A DNA stretch of 64,000 nt. It comes from Duganella aceris (GTDB taxonomy: Bacteria > Pseudomonadota > Gammaproteobacteria > Burkholderiales > Burkholderiaceae_D). The stretch spans positions 83,896-147,895 of the forward strand of contig NZ_JAADJT010000015.1 of assembly GCF_011090165.1 (NCBI RefSeq), in the 5' to 3' direction. Position numbers and translations under genes: made by a program. This document shows positions 35,413 through 44,282 of the stretch, piece by piece (the stretch's first letter is position 1; the number at the start of each line of letters is the position of its first letter). The notes below the pieces were generated by a model. The model saw only the letters and a program-made list of their open reading frames with translations. It was not told where the DNA came from and made no database searches.

Positions 35413-36438
35413 GTGCAAATCGGCCCTCACTTACTGCGCAACAACGTTTTCGTCGCTCCGATGGCGGGCGTCACGGATCGGCCTTTCCGTCAGCTGTGCA
35501 AAGAGCTGGGCGCGGGCTATGCGGTGTCCGAGATGGCGGCGTCGAATCCGCGCCTGTGGGCGACCGAAAAGAGTTCGCGCCGCACCGACCACACCGGCGA
35601 GATGGAGCCGAAGGCGGTGCAGATCGCCGGCGCCGATCCGCGGGACCTGGCCGATTGCGCCCGCTTCAACGTCGAGCGCGGCGCGCAGATCATCGATATC
35701 AATATGGGCTGCCCGGTCAAGAAAGTCTGCAACGCCTGGTGCGGCTCGGCCTTGTTGCAGGACGAGGCGCTGGTCAGGCAAATCCTCGACGCCGTGGTCG
35801 GCGCGGTCGATGTGCCGGTGACCCTGAAGTTCCGCACCGGCTGGGACCGCTCCCACAAGAACGCGCTGAACATCGCGCGCATCGCCGAGGACGCCGGCAT
35901 CGCCATGCTGACCCTGCACGGCCGCACCCGCGCCGATGGTTACAAGGGCGACGCCGAGTACGACATGATCAAAGCGGTCAAGCGCTCGGTCGGGATTCCG
36001 GTGGTGGCCAACGGCGACATCACGTCGCCGGAAAAGGCGAAGTTCGTGCTGGACTACACCGGCGCCGACGCGGTGATGGTCGGCCGCGCGGCGCAGGGCC
36101 GGCCGTGGATCTTCCGCGAGATCGATCATTACCTGCGCACCGGCGCCCATCTGCCGGCGCCGTACGTGGACGAGGTGCGCGGCCTGATGGACGAGCACCT
36201 GCGCGCGCATTACGCCTTCTATGGCGACTTCCTTGGCGTGCGTACGGCGCGCAAGCATATCGGCTGGTATGTGCGCGACCTCCAAGGCGGCGAGGCGTTC
36301 CGCCAGAAAATGAACCTGTTGGAGTCCACCGACGCGCAACTGGCCGCCGTCGACCAGTTCTTCGAATCGCAGTGGAGTTTTGGCGAGCGGTTACAATACC
36401 GCCTCGCTGAAGAAATGCAGGCCGCAGAGGCGGCGTAG
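35413..36438 (+). CDS. dusB: tRNA-dihydrouridine synthase B
   Basis: A 341-residue FMN enzyme that reduces uridines in the tRNA D-loop. It shows VAPMAGVTDRPFR, the catalytic-Cys segment INMGCPVKKVCNAWCGSALL, TLKFRTGWD, and the FMN-phosphate loop VANGDITS / MVGRAAQGRPW. It begins with a GTG at 35413. The fis gene follows 99 bp downstream, the classical dusB-fis operon. The 146 bp upstream contain a TAAAAT box (35374-35379) but no convincing -35. Confidence 0.95.
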   Translation: MQIGPHLLRNNVFVAPMAGVTDRPFRQLCKELGAGYAVSEMAASNPRLWATEKSSRRTDHTGEMEPKAVQIAGADPRDLADCARFNVERGAQIIDINMGCPVKKVCNAWCGSALLQDEALVRQILDAVVGAVDVPVTLKFRTGWDRSHKNALNIARIAEDAGIAMLTLHGRTRADGYKGDAEYDMIKAVKRSVGIPVVANGDITSPEKAKFVLDYTGADAVMVGRAAQGRPWIFREIDHYLRTGAHLPAPYVDEVRGLMDEHLRAHYAFYGDFLGVRTARKHIGWYVRDLQGGEAFRQKMNLLESTDAQLAAVDQFFESQWSFGERLQYRLAEEMQAAEAA

Positions 36439-36537
36439 AGAGTACTAAAAAAAGTCAAATCAGAAGGGTAGGCGTCCAGGCCACAAGTCCGGGCGATTTG
36501 CCAGCGTCAACAGATTAATTAGCCGAACGACAATAAA

Positions 36538-36771
36538 ATGAGCAAAGAAAGTATCCAGGAAGTGGTCCAGAAGAGCCTTGAAGATTACTTCAACGATCTG
36601 GGCGAGCAGCAGGCATCGAACATCTACGACATGGTCGTGCTGACCGTTGAAAAACCGATCCTGGAAGTGGTCATGACGCGCGCCGATGGTAACCAGTCGC
36701 ACGCCGCGCAGATGCTCGGCATCAACCGCAACACCTTGCGCAAGAAGCTGCAAGAGCACGGCCTGCTGTAA
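36538..36771 (+). CDS. fis: Fis family DNA-binding protein
   Basis: A 77-residue nucleoid-associated regulator: N-terminal dimer helices (EVVQKSLEDYFNDLGEQ) and the C-terminal helix-turn-helix QSHAAQMLGINRNTLRKKL. It is shorter than the 98-residue E. coli Fis, as usual for betaproteobacteria, lacking the N-terminal beta-hairpin arm that activates Hin recombination. It lies behind dusB and ahead of purH. Confidence 0.95.
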   Translation: MSKESIQEVVQKSLEDYFNDLGEQQASNIYDMVVLTVEKPILEVVMTRADGNQSHAAQMLGINRNTLRKKLQEHGLL

Positions 36772-36861
36772 CAGCATCCGTCGATCCGGCATGAATGGCT
36801 GGGAACGGCCGTCGTGGCCGGCCTGAAGTAAAGAATATTCAACCACCTAGCCTTCATCGCC

Positions 36862-38448
36862 ATGATTAAACAAGCTCTCATCTCCGTCTCCGACAAAACC
36901 GGTGTGCTGGACTTCGCCCGCGCGCTGTCCGCCATGGGCGTCAACATCCTGTCGACCGGCGGCACCGCCAAACTGCTGGCCGACAACGGCGTGGCCGTGA
37001 CCGAAGTCGCCGACTACACCGGTTTCCCGGAGATGCTCGATGGCCGCGTCAAGACGCTGCATCCGAAAGTCCACGGCGGCATCCTGGCCCGCCGCGATTT
37101 CCCCGAGCACGTGGCCAAGCTGGAAGAGCATGCGATCCCGACCATCGACATGGTGGTGGTCAATCTGTATCCGTTCCAGGCCACCGTCGCCAAGGACGAT
37201 TGCACGCTGGACGACGCGATCGAGAACATCGACATCGGCGGTCCGGCCATGCTGCGTTCGGCGGCCAAGAACCACAAGGACGTGATCGTCATCTGCGATC
37301 CGTCCGACTACGGCGTGGTGCTGGCGGAAATGAAGACCACCGACAACGCGCCCGGCTATGTCAGCTACGACACCCGTTTCACGCTGGCCACCAAGGTCTA
37401 CGCGCACACCGCGCAGTACGACGGCGCCATCGCCAACTATCTGACCAGCCTGGGCGCGGACCGCGCGCACGCCAGCCGCAACGCCTATCCGAAGACGCTG
37501 AACGTGGCGTTTGAAAAAGTGCAGGACATGCGCTACGGCGAGAATCCGCACCAGTCGGCGGCGTTCTACCGCGACGTGGTCAAGACCGAAGGCGCGCTGG
37601 CCAACTACAAGCAGTTGCAGGGCAAGGAACTGTCGTTCAACAACATCGCCGATGCCGATGCGGCGTGGGAATGCGTGAAGAGCATGGGCGGCTTCGACCA
37701 GAGCGCGGCCTGCGTCATCGTCAAGCACGCCAATCCGTGCGGCGTGGCGCTGGGCGCCGATGCGGCCGACGCGTACAAGCGCGCGCTGCAGACCGATCCG
37801 ACTTCGGCGTTCGGCGGCATCATCGCCTTCAACGTGGAAGTGGACGGCGTCGCCGCGACCGAGCTGGCCAAGCTGTTCGTCGAGGTGCTGATCGCGCCGT
37901 CGTTCTCGGCGGAAGCCAAGCAGATCCTGTCGGCCAAGCAGAATGTGCGCTTGCTGGAAATCCCGCTGGGCAACGGCGTCAACGCGATGGACTTCAAGCG
38001 CGTCGGCGGCGGTTTGCTGGTGCAGTCGGCCGACTCCAAAAATGTGCTGGTCGGCGACCTGAAGGTGGTCAGCAAGTTGCAGCCTACGCCGCAGCAGTTG
38101 CAGGACATGATGTTCGCCTGGCGCGTGGCCAAGTATGTCAAGTCCAATGCGATCGTTTTCTGCGGCAATAACATGACGCTGGGCGTCGGCGCGGGCCAGA
38201 TGAGCCGCATCGATTCGGCGCGCATCGCGTCGATCAAGGCGCAGAACGCCGGCTTGTCGCTGGCTGGTTCGGTGGTGGCGTCGGATGCGTTCTTCCCGTT
38301 CCGCGATGGCCTCGATGTCGTGGTCGACGCGGGCGCGACCTGCGTGATCCATCCGGGCGGTTCGATGCGCGACCAGGAAGTGATCGACGCGGCGGACGAG
38401 CGCGGCGTCGTGATGCTGTACACCGGCACGCGCCACTTCCGTCATTAA
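36862..38448 (+). CDS. purH: Bifunctional AICAR transformylase/IMP cyclohydrolase
   Basis: A 528-residue enzyme for the last two steps of IMP synthesis. The N-terminal MGS-like cyclohydrolase domain begins KQALISVSDKTG and contains ILSTGGTAKLL and TLHPKVHGGILARR. The C-terminal transformylase domain contains YGENPHQSAAFY, the KHANPCG catalytic motif and SDAFFPFRDG. The length is complete. A strong terminator follows. Confidence 0.98.
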   Translation: MIKQALISVSDKTGVLDFARALSAMGVNILSTGGTAKLLADNGVAVTEVADYTGFPEMLDGRVKTLHPKVHGGILARRDFPEHVAKLEEHAIPTIDMVVVNLYPFQATVAKDDCTLDDAIENIDIGGPAMLRSAAKNHKDVIVICDPSDYGVVLAEMKTTDNAPGYVSYDTRFTLATKVYAHTAQYDGAIANYLTSLGADRAHASRNAYPKTLNVAFEKVQDMRYGENPHQSAAFYRDVVKTEGALANYKQLQGKELSFNNIADADAAWECVKSMGGFDQSAACVIVKHANPCGVALGADAADAYKRALQTDPTSAFGGIIAFNVEVDGVAATELAKLFVEVLIAPSFSAEAKQILSAKQNVRLLEIPLGNGVNAMDFKRVGGGLLVQSADSKNVLVGDLKVVSKLQPTPQQLQDMMFAWRVAKYVKSNAIVFCGNNMTLGVGAGQMSRIDSARIASIKAQNAGLSLAGSVVASDAFFPFRDGLDVVVDAGATCVIHPGGSMRDQEVIDAADERGVVMLYTGTRHFRH

Positions 38449-38470
38449 TCAACGGCCGACACCGTTTAAG

Positions 38471-38496
38471 AAGCCCGCAAGCTTGCGGGCTTTTTC
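38471..38496 (+). terminator. Intrinsic terminator after purH
   Basis: AAGCCCGCAA and TTGCGGGCTT form a stem that is self-complementary through the central GC, followed by a T-rich tail (TTTTTC). It stands 22 bp after the purH stop and only about 20 bp before the ruvC start, so the ruvC promoter must overlap it or lie further upstream. Confidence 0.9.
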
Positions 38497-38517
38497 TTTA
38501 CTGCATACAATCCTTTA

Positions 38518-39075
38518 ATGATAATTCTCGGTATCGACCCCGGCTTGCGCACGACCGGTTTTGGCGTGATCCACAAGCAGGGCGCCAAGCTGCGCTATAT
38601 CGCCTCGGGCACCATCAAGAGCGGCGAGGGCAGTCTGCCGGCGCGGCTCAAGGTGATCCTGGACGGCGTGGCCGAAGTGGCGCGCATCTACCAGCCCGAG
38701 TGCGCGGCGATCGAACAGGTGTTCGTCAACGTCAATCCGCAATCGACCCTGCTGCTGGGCCAGGCGCGCGGCGCGGCGATCTGCGCGCTGGTGTCGGCCG
38801 AGCTGAGCGTGGCCGAATACTCGCCGACCCAGGTCAAGCAGGCGGTGGTCGGCACCGGGCGCGCGGTCAAGGCGCAGGTGCAGGACATGGTGGCGCGCCT
38901 CCTGTCGTTGCCGGGCCTGCCGGGCAGCGACGCCGCCGACGCGCTCGGCATCGCCATCTGCCACGCCCACAGCCGCGAGACGCTGATGCTGATCGCCGGC
39001 GCCGGCGTCAACACCGGCACCGGCGGCGGGCCGCTGGCCGGCATGCGCATGAAACGCGGCCGCCTGGTCGGTTAA
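38518..39075 (+). CDS. ruvC: Holliday junction resolvase RuvC
   Basis: A 185-residue endonuclease that cuts Holliday junctions. Catalytic acidic residues appear in GIDPGLRTTGFG (Asp7), AAIEQVFVN (Glu near 66) and SDAADALGIAICHAH (two Asp near 139 and 142). The tail after residue 160 is a Gly-rich then basic extension. First gene of a ruvC-ruvA-ruvB group. Confidence 0.97.
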   Translation: MIILGIDPGLRTTGFGVIHKQGAKLRYIASGTIKSGEGSLPARLKVILDGVAEVARIYQPECAAIEQVFVNVNPQSTLLLGQARGAAICALVSAELSVAEYSPTQVKQAVVGTGRAVKAQVQDMVARLLSLPGLPGSDAADALGIAICHAHSRETLMLIAGAGVNTGTGGGPLAGMRMKRGRLVG

Positions 39076-39101
39076 AACTTCCTCTTTTAAGGCTCCACAC
39101 G

Positions 39102-39680
39102 ATGATCGGTCGTCTCTCCGGTATTTTGCTTGAAAAAAATCCGCCGCAACTGTTGGTGGACTGCGGTGGCGTCGGCTACGAAGTCGATGTGCCGATGAGC
39201 ACCTTCTACAACCTGCCCGGCGTGGGCGAAAAAGTGGTGCTGTTCACGCATCAGGCGATCCGCGAGGACGCGCATCTGCTGTTCGGCTTCGGCAACGCCG
39301 AGGAGCGCGCGGTGTTTCGCCAGCTGATCAAGATCACCGGCGTCGGCGCGCGCACCGCGTTGTCGATCCTGTCGGGCATGTCGATCGCCGACCTGGCGCA
39401 GGCGGTGACCTTGCAGGAGTCGGGCCGGCTGGTGAAAGTGCCGGGCATCGGCAAGAAGACCGCCGAGCGCTTGCTGCTGGAACTCAAGGGCAAGCTGGGC
39501 GCGGACATCGGCGCCGGCGGCGCGCACGCCGTGCCGGACTCGCAATCTGATATCCTGAACGCGCTGCTGGCGCTGGGCTATTCCGACAAGGAAGCCCTGC
39601 TGGCGCTGAAGACCGTTCCCGCCGGCAGCGGCGTCTCGGACGGCATCAAGCAAGCGCTGAAAGCGCTCTCCAAAGGTTAA
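39102..39680 (+). CDS. ruvA: Holliday junction branch migration complex subunit RuvA
   Basis: A 192-residue protein that binds four-way junctions and loads RuvB. The N-terminal OB domain starts MIGRLSGILLEKNPPQLLVD, two helix-hairpin-helix motifs follow (TGVGARTALSILSG and VPGIGKKTAERLLLELK), and the C-terminal domain III contacts RuvB. Start ATG at 39102, 26 bp after ruvC; ruvB follows after 10 bp. Confidence 0.97.
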   Translation: MIGRLSGILLEKNPPQLLVDCGGVGYEVDVPMSTFYNLPGVGEKVVLFTHQAIREDAHLLFGFGNAEERAVFRQLIKITGVGARTALSILSGMSIADLAQAVTLQESGRLVKVPGIGKKTAERLLLELKGKLGADIGAGGAHAVPDSQSDILNALLALGYSDKEALLALKTVPAGSGVSDGIKQALKALSKG

Positions 39681-39690
39681 TTGAAACAAC

Positions 39691-40749
39691 ATGAGCATCC
39701 AGACCGACAGCTTCACCGAACAGCGCATCATCGACGCGGCGCCGTCATCGCCGAATGAAGAGGCGATCGAGCGCGCGTTGCGCCCCAAGCATCTCGATGA
39801 ATATGTCGGCCAGTCCAAGATCCGCGACCAGCTGGAAATCTTCATCGCCGCCGCGCGCAATCGCAAGGAGGCGCTCGACCATACCTTGCTGTTCGGCCCG
39901 CCGGGCTTGGGCAAGACCACGCTGGCCAACATCATCGCGCGCGAGATGGGCGTCAACCTGCGCCAGACTTCCGGCCCGGTGCTGGAACGCCCTGGCGACC
40001 TGGCCGCGATCCTGACCAACCTGGAAGCCAACGACGTGCTGTTCATCGACGAGATCCACCGCCTGTCGCCGGTGGTCGAGGAGATCCTGTACCCGGCGCT
40101 GGAGGACTACCAGATCGACATCATGATCGGCGAAGGCCCGGCGGCGCGTTCGGTCAAGCTGGACCTGCAGCCGTTCACGCTGGTCGGCGCCACCACCCGC
40201 GCCGGCATGCTGACCAATCCGCTGCGCGACCGCTTCGGCATTGTCGCCCGGCTGGAGTTCTACAACACCGAGGAACTGACCCAGATCGTCACCCGCAGCG
40301 CCGCGCTGCTGAAGGCCAACATCGCGCCGGACGGCGCGGTCGAGATCGCCCGCCGCGCGCGCGGCACGCCGCGTATCGCCAACCGCTTGTTGCGCCGCGT
40401 GCGCGACTACGCCGAAGTCAAAAGCAACGGCGATATCACCAAGGCCACCGCCGACGCGGCGCTGGTCATGCTCGACGTCGACACGGTCGGCTTCGACGTG
40501 ATGGACCGCAAGCTGCTGGAGGCGGTGCTGTTCAAGTTCGGCGGCGGCCCGGTCGGCATCGGCAACCTGGCGGCGGCGATCGGCGAGGCGGCCGACACCA
40601 TCGAGGACGTGCTGGAACCGTATCTGATCCAGCAAGGCTTCCTGCAGCGCACGCCGCGCGGCCGGGTCGCCACGCCGGCCGCGTACAAGCACTTCGGCGT
40701 CGCCGCGCCGCGCATCAGCCCCAACGGCGAGCTGTGGTCGGACCTGTGA
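39691..40749 (+). CDS. ruvB: Holliday junction branch migration ATPase RuvB
   Basis: A 352-residue AAA+ motor. Walker A is GPPGLGKTT, Walker B is LFIDEIHRL, sensor 1 lies in VGATTRAGML, and the C-terminal winged helix ends with TPRGRVATPAAY. It completes ruvCAB. Its TGA overlaps the ATG of the DUF188 gene (TGATG), implying translational coupling. Confidence 0.98.
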   Translation: MSIQTDSFTEQRIIDAAPSSPNEEAIERALRPKHLDEYVGQSKIRDQLEIFIAAARNRKEALDHTLLFGPPGLGKTTLANIIAREMGVNLRQTSGPVLERPGDLAAILTNLEANDVLFIDEIHRLSPVVEEILYPALEDYQIDIMIGEGPAARSVKLDLQPFTLVGATTRAGMLTNPLRDRFGIVARLEFYNTEELTQIVTRSAALLKANIAPDGAVEIARRARGTPRIANRLLRRVRDYAEVKSNGDITKATADAALVMLDVDTVGFDVMDRKLLEAVLFKFGGGPVGIGNLAAAIGEAADTIEDVLEPYLIQQGFLQRTPRGRVATPAAYKHFGVAAPRISPNGELWSDL

Positions 40750-41216
40750 TGCAGATCTGGGTCGACGCCGACGCCTGTCCCGCCGTGGTCAAGGAGATCC
40801 TGTACCGCGTCGCCGAGCGCACGCAGATGCAGGTGACCTTGGTGGCGAACCAGCTGCTGCGGGTGCCGCCATCGCGCTTCGTGCGTTCGGTGCAGGTGCC
40901 GTCCGGCGCCGACGTGGCCGACCAGGAAATCGTGCGCCTGCTGGCGCCGGGCGACCTGGTGGTCACCGGCGACATCCCGCTGGCGTCCGACGTGCTGAAG
41001 AAGGGCGGCTACGCGCTCAACCCGCGCGGCGAGTTCTACACCAACGACAACATCGCGCAGATGCTGACCATGCGCGCCTTCATGGACGAGCTGCGCGGCA
41101 GCGGCGTCGACACCGGCGGCCCGGCCGCCTTCAGCCAGTCCGACCGCCAGGCCTTCGCCAACAGCCTGGACCGCCACATCAGCAAGATCCAGCGCGAGGC
41201 CGCCGGCCGTGGATGA
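40749..41216 (+). CDS. YaiI/YqxD family (DUF188) protein
   Basis: A 155-residue PIN-like DUF188 protein. The opening IWVDADACPAVVKEIL holds the Asp residues typical of this putative nuclease fold, and VTGDIPLAS and NPRGEFYTNDNI are also conserved. No activity is established. It is coupled to ruvB by a one-base stop-start overlap, and its own end overlaps the next LysR gene by 8 bp. Confidence 0.93.
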   Translation: MQIWVDADACPAVVKEILYRVAERTQMQVTLVANQLLRVPPSRFVRSVQVPSGADVADQEIVRLLAPGDLVVTGDIPLASDVLKKGGYALNPRGEFYTNDNIAQMLTMRAFMDELRGSGVDTGGPAAFSQSDRQAFANSLDRHISKIQREAAGRG

Positions 41217-42147
41217 GCTGCGCGCGATCTCGACCTTCATCCGGGCCGCCGAACTGGGCAGCTTTAACAAGGTCGCGGAAGCGCAGGGCACCACGCCGCA
41301 GGCGGTCAGCAAGACCATCCGCCAGTTCGAACAGCACCTCGGTGTGCGCCTGTTCCACCGTACCACGCGCAACAGCTCGCTGACCGAGGAGGGCCAGCGC
41401 CTGCTGGAGTCGATCAAGCCCAGCATGGACGGCGTGGTCGGCGCGCTGGCCCGCGCCCGCGACGCCGCACGCGAGGACGAGGGCGTGGTGCGCATCGCCG
41501 CCTCGGCCTCGATGGGCACCAAGATGCTGGTGCCGCTGCTGGCCGAGTTCCAGCGCCGCTATCCGCGGATCCAGGTGGACTTGCTGCTGGAGGATGGCTT
41601 CAGCGATCTGGTCAGCGACCGCATCGACGTCGGTTTCCGTGGCGGCAACGCGCCCGATGCGCAGGTGGTCAGCCGCCGCCTGTTCACGGTGCAGCAGGTG
41701 GTGTGCGCGGCGCCGGCGTATCTGAAGCAGCACGGCGTGCCGCGCACGCTGGAGGAGCTGGCCGTGCACCGCTGCACCGGCTATCGCCAGCCCGGCACCG
41801 GCCGCGCCATGGCGTGGGAGTTCGACATCGGCGGCGACATCGTGTTCCATCACGTCCAGCCTATTTTGCTGAGCACCGATCCCGACACCGAGATGCACGC
41901 GGTGATGGCCGGCATGGGCATCGGCCAGATCGACAGCATCAACGGCGCCGCTGCGCTGCGCGACGGCCGCCTGGTGCCGCTGCTGGTGGAGCACGTCAGC
42001 GAGCGCATGGGCCTCCACCTGTACTACGCGCAGCGCGGCGACATGCCGGGCAGGTTGCGGCGCTTCATCGATTTCAGCGTCGAGCGGTTGCGCGACAGCG
42101 CGACGTTTTGCCTGTCGCGCCAGGAGTTGCGCGCGCTGGCGGTATAA
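41209..42147 (+). CDS. LysR family transcriptional regulator
   Basis: A 312-residue LysR-type regulator, starting at a GTG (41209). HTH: STFIRAAELGSFNKVAEAQGTTPQAVSKTIRQFE; effector domain with VRIAASASMGTKMLVPLLAEF and FRGGNAPDAQVVSRRL, like the large CrgA-type branch. The overlap with the upstream gene means it is transcribed at least partly with ruvB. An SDR gene follows in the same direction after 95 bp and may be a target. Confidence 0.88.
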   Translation: MDELRAISTFIRAAELGSFNKVAEAQGTTPQAVSKTIRQFEQHLGVRLFHRTTRNSSLTEEGQRLLESIKPSMDGVVGALARARDAAREDEGVVRIAASASMGTKMLVPLLAEFQRRYPRIQVDLLLEDGFSDLVSDRIDVGFRGGNAPDAQVVSRRLFTVQQVVCAAPAYLKQHGVPRTLEELAVHRCTGYRQPGTGRAMAWEFDIGGDIVFHHVQPILLSTDPDTEMHAVMAGMGIGQIDSINGAAALRDGRLVPLLVEHVSERMGLHLYYAQRGDMPGRLRRFIDFSVERLRDSATFCLSRQELRALAV

Positions 42148-42242
42148 ACTTTTAGTTGCGACTGTAACGGGGCGGTACGACTACTCTGGTTGTGCTCGCG
42201 GGCCTATAGTTCTTCTCACTAACCCACCTGAGGAGAACCACC

Positions 42243-43001
42243 ATGAACCAACTCAACACCCGTATCGCCGTGATCACCGGCGCTTCCAGCGGCATCGGCT
42301 ACGCCACCGCGAAACTGCTGGCGTCGCGCGGCGCCAAGGTCGCCGTGCTGGCGCGCCGCGCCGACATTCTGGAGAAACTGGCGGCCGAGATCACCGCCGC
42401 CGGCGGCACCGCGCTGGCGCTGCCGGTCGACGTCACCGACCAGGCGTCGGTCGACGCCGCCGCCGCGACGGTCGAACAGACCTGGGGCCCGGCCGACCTG
42501 GTGTTCAACAACGCCGGCGTGATGCTGCCGGGCGCGATCGAAGAGCGCGACATCGCCCAGTGGCAGCACCAAATCGACCTCAACGTCACCGGCGCGATGC
42601 GCGTGATCTCGGCCTTCGTGCCGCAGCTGACCAAGGCCGCCGCCGCCGGCGCCACCGTCGACCTGATCAACACCTCGTCGATCGCGGCGCAGAATATCTA
42701 CCCATACTTCGCGGTCTACAGCGCCAGCAAGGCCTACGTCAGCCATCTGTCGCGCCACCTGCGCGCCGAGCTGGGACCGAAGAACATCCGCGTCTCGGTC
42801 GTCGAGCCCGGCTGTACCGACACGGAGCTGCAGGGCCACTTCACCTTCCCGGGCGCGCTGAACTGGCTGGCCGGCGCCAGAGAGACCATCACCTTCCTGC
42901 AGCCCGAGAACGTGGCGGAGGTGGTCGGCTTCCTGGCCGAGCAGCCGAAGCACGTCAACCTGCAACAAGTGGTAGTGATGCCGACCAATCAGGCGTCGTA
43001 G
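42243..43001 (+). CDS. SDR family oxidoreductase
   Basis: A 252-residue classical short-chain dehydrogenase/reductase. The cofactor motif is ITGASSGIGYATA (TGxxxGIG), the NNAG motif is FNNAGVM, the catalytic Ser is in NTSSIAA and the YxxxK motif is YSASKAYVS. The C-terminal PGCTDTELQGH segment matches the YdfG/clavaldehyde-dehydrogenase-like group. AGGAGAACC provides the ribosome binding site. Substrate unknown. After its stop come OhrR-like half-sites and a regulator gene. Confidence 0.92.
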   Translation: MNQLNTRIAVITGASSGIGYATAKLLASRGAKVAVLARRADILEKLAAEITAAGGTALALPVDVTDQASVDAAAATVEQTWGPADLVFNNAGVMLPGAIEERDIAQWQHQIDLNVTGAMRVISAFVPQLTKAAAAGATVDLINTSSIAAQNIYPYFAVYSASKAYVSHLSRHLRAELGPKNIRVSVVEPGCTDTELQGHFTFPGALNWLAGARETITFLQPENVAEVVGFLAEQPKHVNLQQVVVMPTNQAS

Positions 43002-43007
43002 CCCGGG

Positions 43008-43063
43008 ATCGCATCGGTGTGTTTTTGCACTGATGCGATTTAATCGTATCCGTCATGTATAAT
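43008..43063 (+). promoter_or_regulatory. Operator half-sites and promoter of the first OhrR-like regulator gene
   Basis: GATGCGATT-T-AATCGTATC (43032-43050) is a 9+1+9 inverted repeat with one mismatch. A further half-site ATCGCATC lies at 43008-43015. A perfect TATAAT (43058-43063) follows 7 bp after the palindrome, so a bound dimer would block the -35 region. The first copy and GATGCGAT could also pair as an RNA hairpin at the end of the SDR transcript. The same half-site ATCGCAT recurs at 43636 and 44732-44762. Confidence 0.7.
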
Positions 43064-43093
43064 GGCTGGCATCTCTCCATTCCAGCCTTCATC

Positions 43094-43558
43094 ATGACCC
43101 GGACATCTGAACCTGAACCGAAGACAGCCCCCCGGCTTGCCGAATTTCTGTGCTTCGCCATGTACTCGGCCAACCTGACATTCGGCAAAGCCTACAAGCC
43201 CATGCTGGCGCAGTTGGGGGTGACATATACGCAGTACATCGCCGTCGTCGCCCTGTGGGAGCGGGATGGCCAAACCGTGTCCGAGCTGGGGGAGACGCTG
43301 TTCCTGGAATCGAATACGTTGACGCCGCTGCTGAAGAAACTGCAGGCGATGGGCTTGGTGCGACGCGAACGCGATGCGGCGAACGAACGGCATGTCCGCC
43401 TGAGCTTGACGCCCGAGGGACGGTTGTTGCGCGAGCAGGCGATCGCGTTGAGCGCTCCGCTGGTCGACGCCTGCGGCTTGTCCCACGATGGATTCAACGC
43501 CACCCGTCTGGCGGTGGTGAAGGTGCGCGACAGCCTCGTCAACGCGGTTGCCGCATAG
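43094..43558 (+). CDS. MarR family regulator, OhrR-like, two-cysteine type
   Basis: A 154-residue winged-helix repressor of the OhrR group. The reactive Cys20 sits in EFLCFAMYSANLTF, followed by LGVTYTQYIAVVALWE and LFLESNTLTPLLKKLQ. A second Cys at 127 (VDACGL) matches the two-cysteine OhrR type, which senses organic hydroperoxide by disulfide formation. I use the ATG at 43094 because the upstream in-frame ATG at 43055 overlaps the TATAAT box. A close paralogue is encoded at 44247-44705. No ohr gene is adjacent, so the sensed signal may differ. Confidence 0.9.
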   Translation: MTRTSEPEPKTAPRLAEFLCFAMYSANLTFGKAYKPMLAQLGVTYTQYIAVVALWERDGQTVSELGETLFLESNTLTPLLKKLQAMGLVRRERDAANERHVRLSLTPEGRLLREQAIALSAPLVDACGLSHDGFNATRLAVVKVRDSLVNAVAA

Positions 43559-43620
43559 CTGTTACAAATGGACGCAATTTGAAGCCTTGACAGCCAGGCG
43601 CCGGTATCCGATCATAAACA

Positions 43621-43643
43621 AATCGTATGCGCTGTAATCGCAT
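43621..43643 (+). promoter_or_regulatory. Tandem OhrR-like half-sites upstream of the cupin gene
   Basis: AATCGTAT (43621-43628) and AATCGCAT (43636-43643) are repeated in the same orientation 15 bp apart. They share the half-site seen before both MarR genes. They lie 59-81 bp ahead of the cupin ATG, in the region where its promoter is expected. Confidence 0.6.
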
Positions 43644-43701
43644 AAGATTTCAACGGCAGCGTTTAAATTGAGTAGTCATCCATATTTGAAGAAGGTTTAG
43701 C

Positions 43702-44016
43702 ATGATTCACGTAACGAAAGCAGCCCGTCAATTTGTCGAGACCGGCTTCCCGGGCATCCGAGCGGCAAGCGTTTGGGGTGAAAACGGCAGCGGCGCGGAC
43801 TTTATCGAGTTCAAAGCGGGCGCGCGCTTCCCGCGCCACGATCACGAAGGCCCGGAGCAGATTCTGGTGGTCAAGGGCCGTATCCGTTTCGGCGAACTGG
43901 TGCTGGCGGAGGGCGACTACATGACGATCGGCCACGGCGAGGAGCACGACGCGGAAGCGCTGGAGGACTCGGTATTCTTTCTGGCCCACGAAGGCGGCGC
44001 CATCATCAAGGAGTGA
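43702..44016 (+). CDS. Cupin domain protein
   Basis: A 104-residue single-domain cupin. Motif 1 is visible as FPRHDHEGPEQILVVKGRI (metal His pair and Glu) and motif 2 as EGDYMTIGHGEEHDA. Such small cupins bind a metal and may act as sensors or dioxygenase-like enzymes; nothing in the sequence shows a substrate. It is the first gene of a two-gene unit with the Rof-like gene (2 bp between) and has OhrR-like half-sites upstream. Confidence 0.88.
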   Translation: MIHVTKAARQFVETGFPGIRAASVWGENGSGADFIEFKAGARFPRHDHEGPEQILVVKGRIRFGELVLAEGDYMTIGHGEEHDAEALEDSVFFLAHEGGAIIKE

Positions 44017-44018
44017 AC

Positions 44019-44282
44019 ATGAACATCATCCATCCCCCCTATGTTCCGATCAGCTGCGAATTCCACGATAGGCTGGAAGATCTCGCGACCTTGCGCCGGC
44101 CGGCGGCGGTGCGCTACGTGGATCAGGGCGTCGTGCTGCAGCGTGAGGCGATCATCAAGGATGTGTTCGCCCGAGGGGGCGTCGAGTATCTGGCGCTCGA
44201 TTCGGGAGAACTGCTGCGGCTGGATCAGCTAATTGAAGTCGACGGTTCACGACTTGACGGCGCGCATCAGATTGGCGCGTAA
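44019..44282 (+). CDS. Rho-binding antiterminator (Rof/YaeO-like)
   Basis: An 87-residue protein resembling the Rof family, small beta-barrels that bind Rho and inhibit termination. The characteristic stretch is YVPISCEFHDRLEDLATLRR, then LALDSGELLRLDQL. The ATG at 44019 is preferred to an in-frame GTG at 44013. It follows the cupin gene by 2 bp. Its last 36 bp overlap the convergent MarR gene. Finding a Rho inhibitor under apparent redox-type control would be unusual. Confidence 0.82.
   Translation: MNIIHPPYVPISCEFHDRLEDLATLRRPAAVRYVDQGVVLQREAIIKDVFARGGVEYLALDSGELLRLDQLIEVDGSRLDGAHQIGA

Noticed and set aside
43055..43093. ATG at 43055 as the start of the first MarR gene
   Set aside because: It overlaps a perfect TATAAT box, and the paralogue at 44705 aligns with the ATG at 43094.
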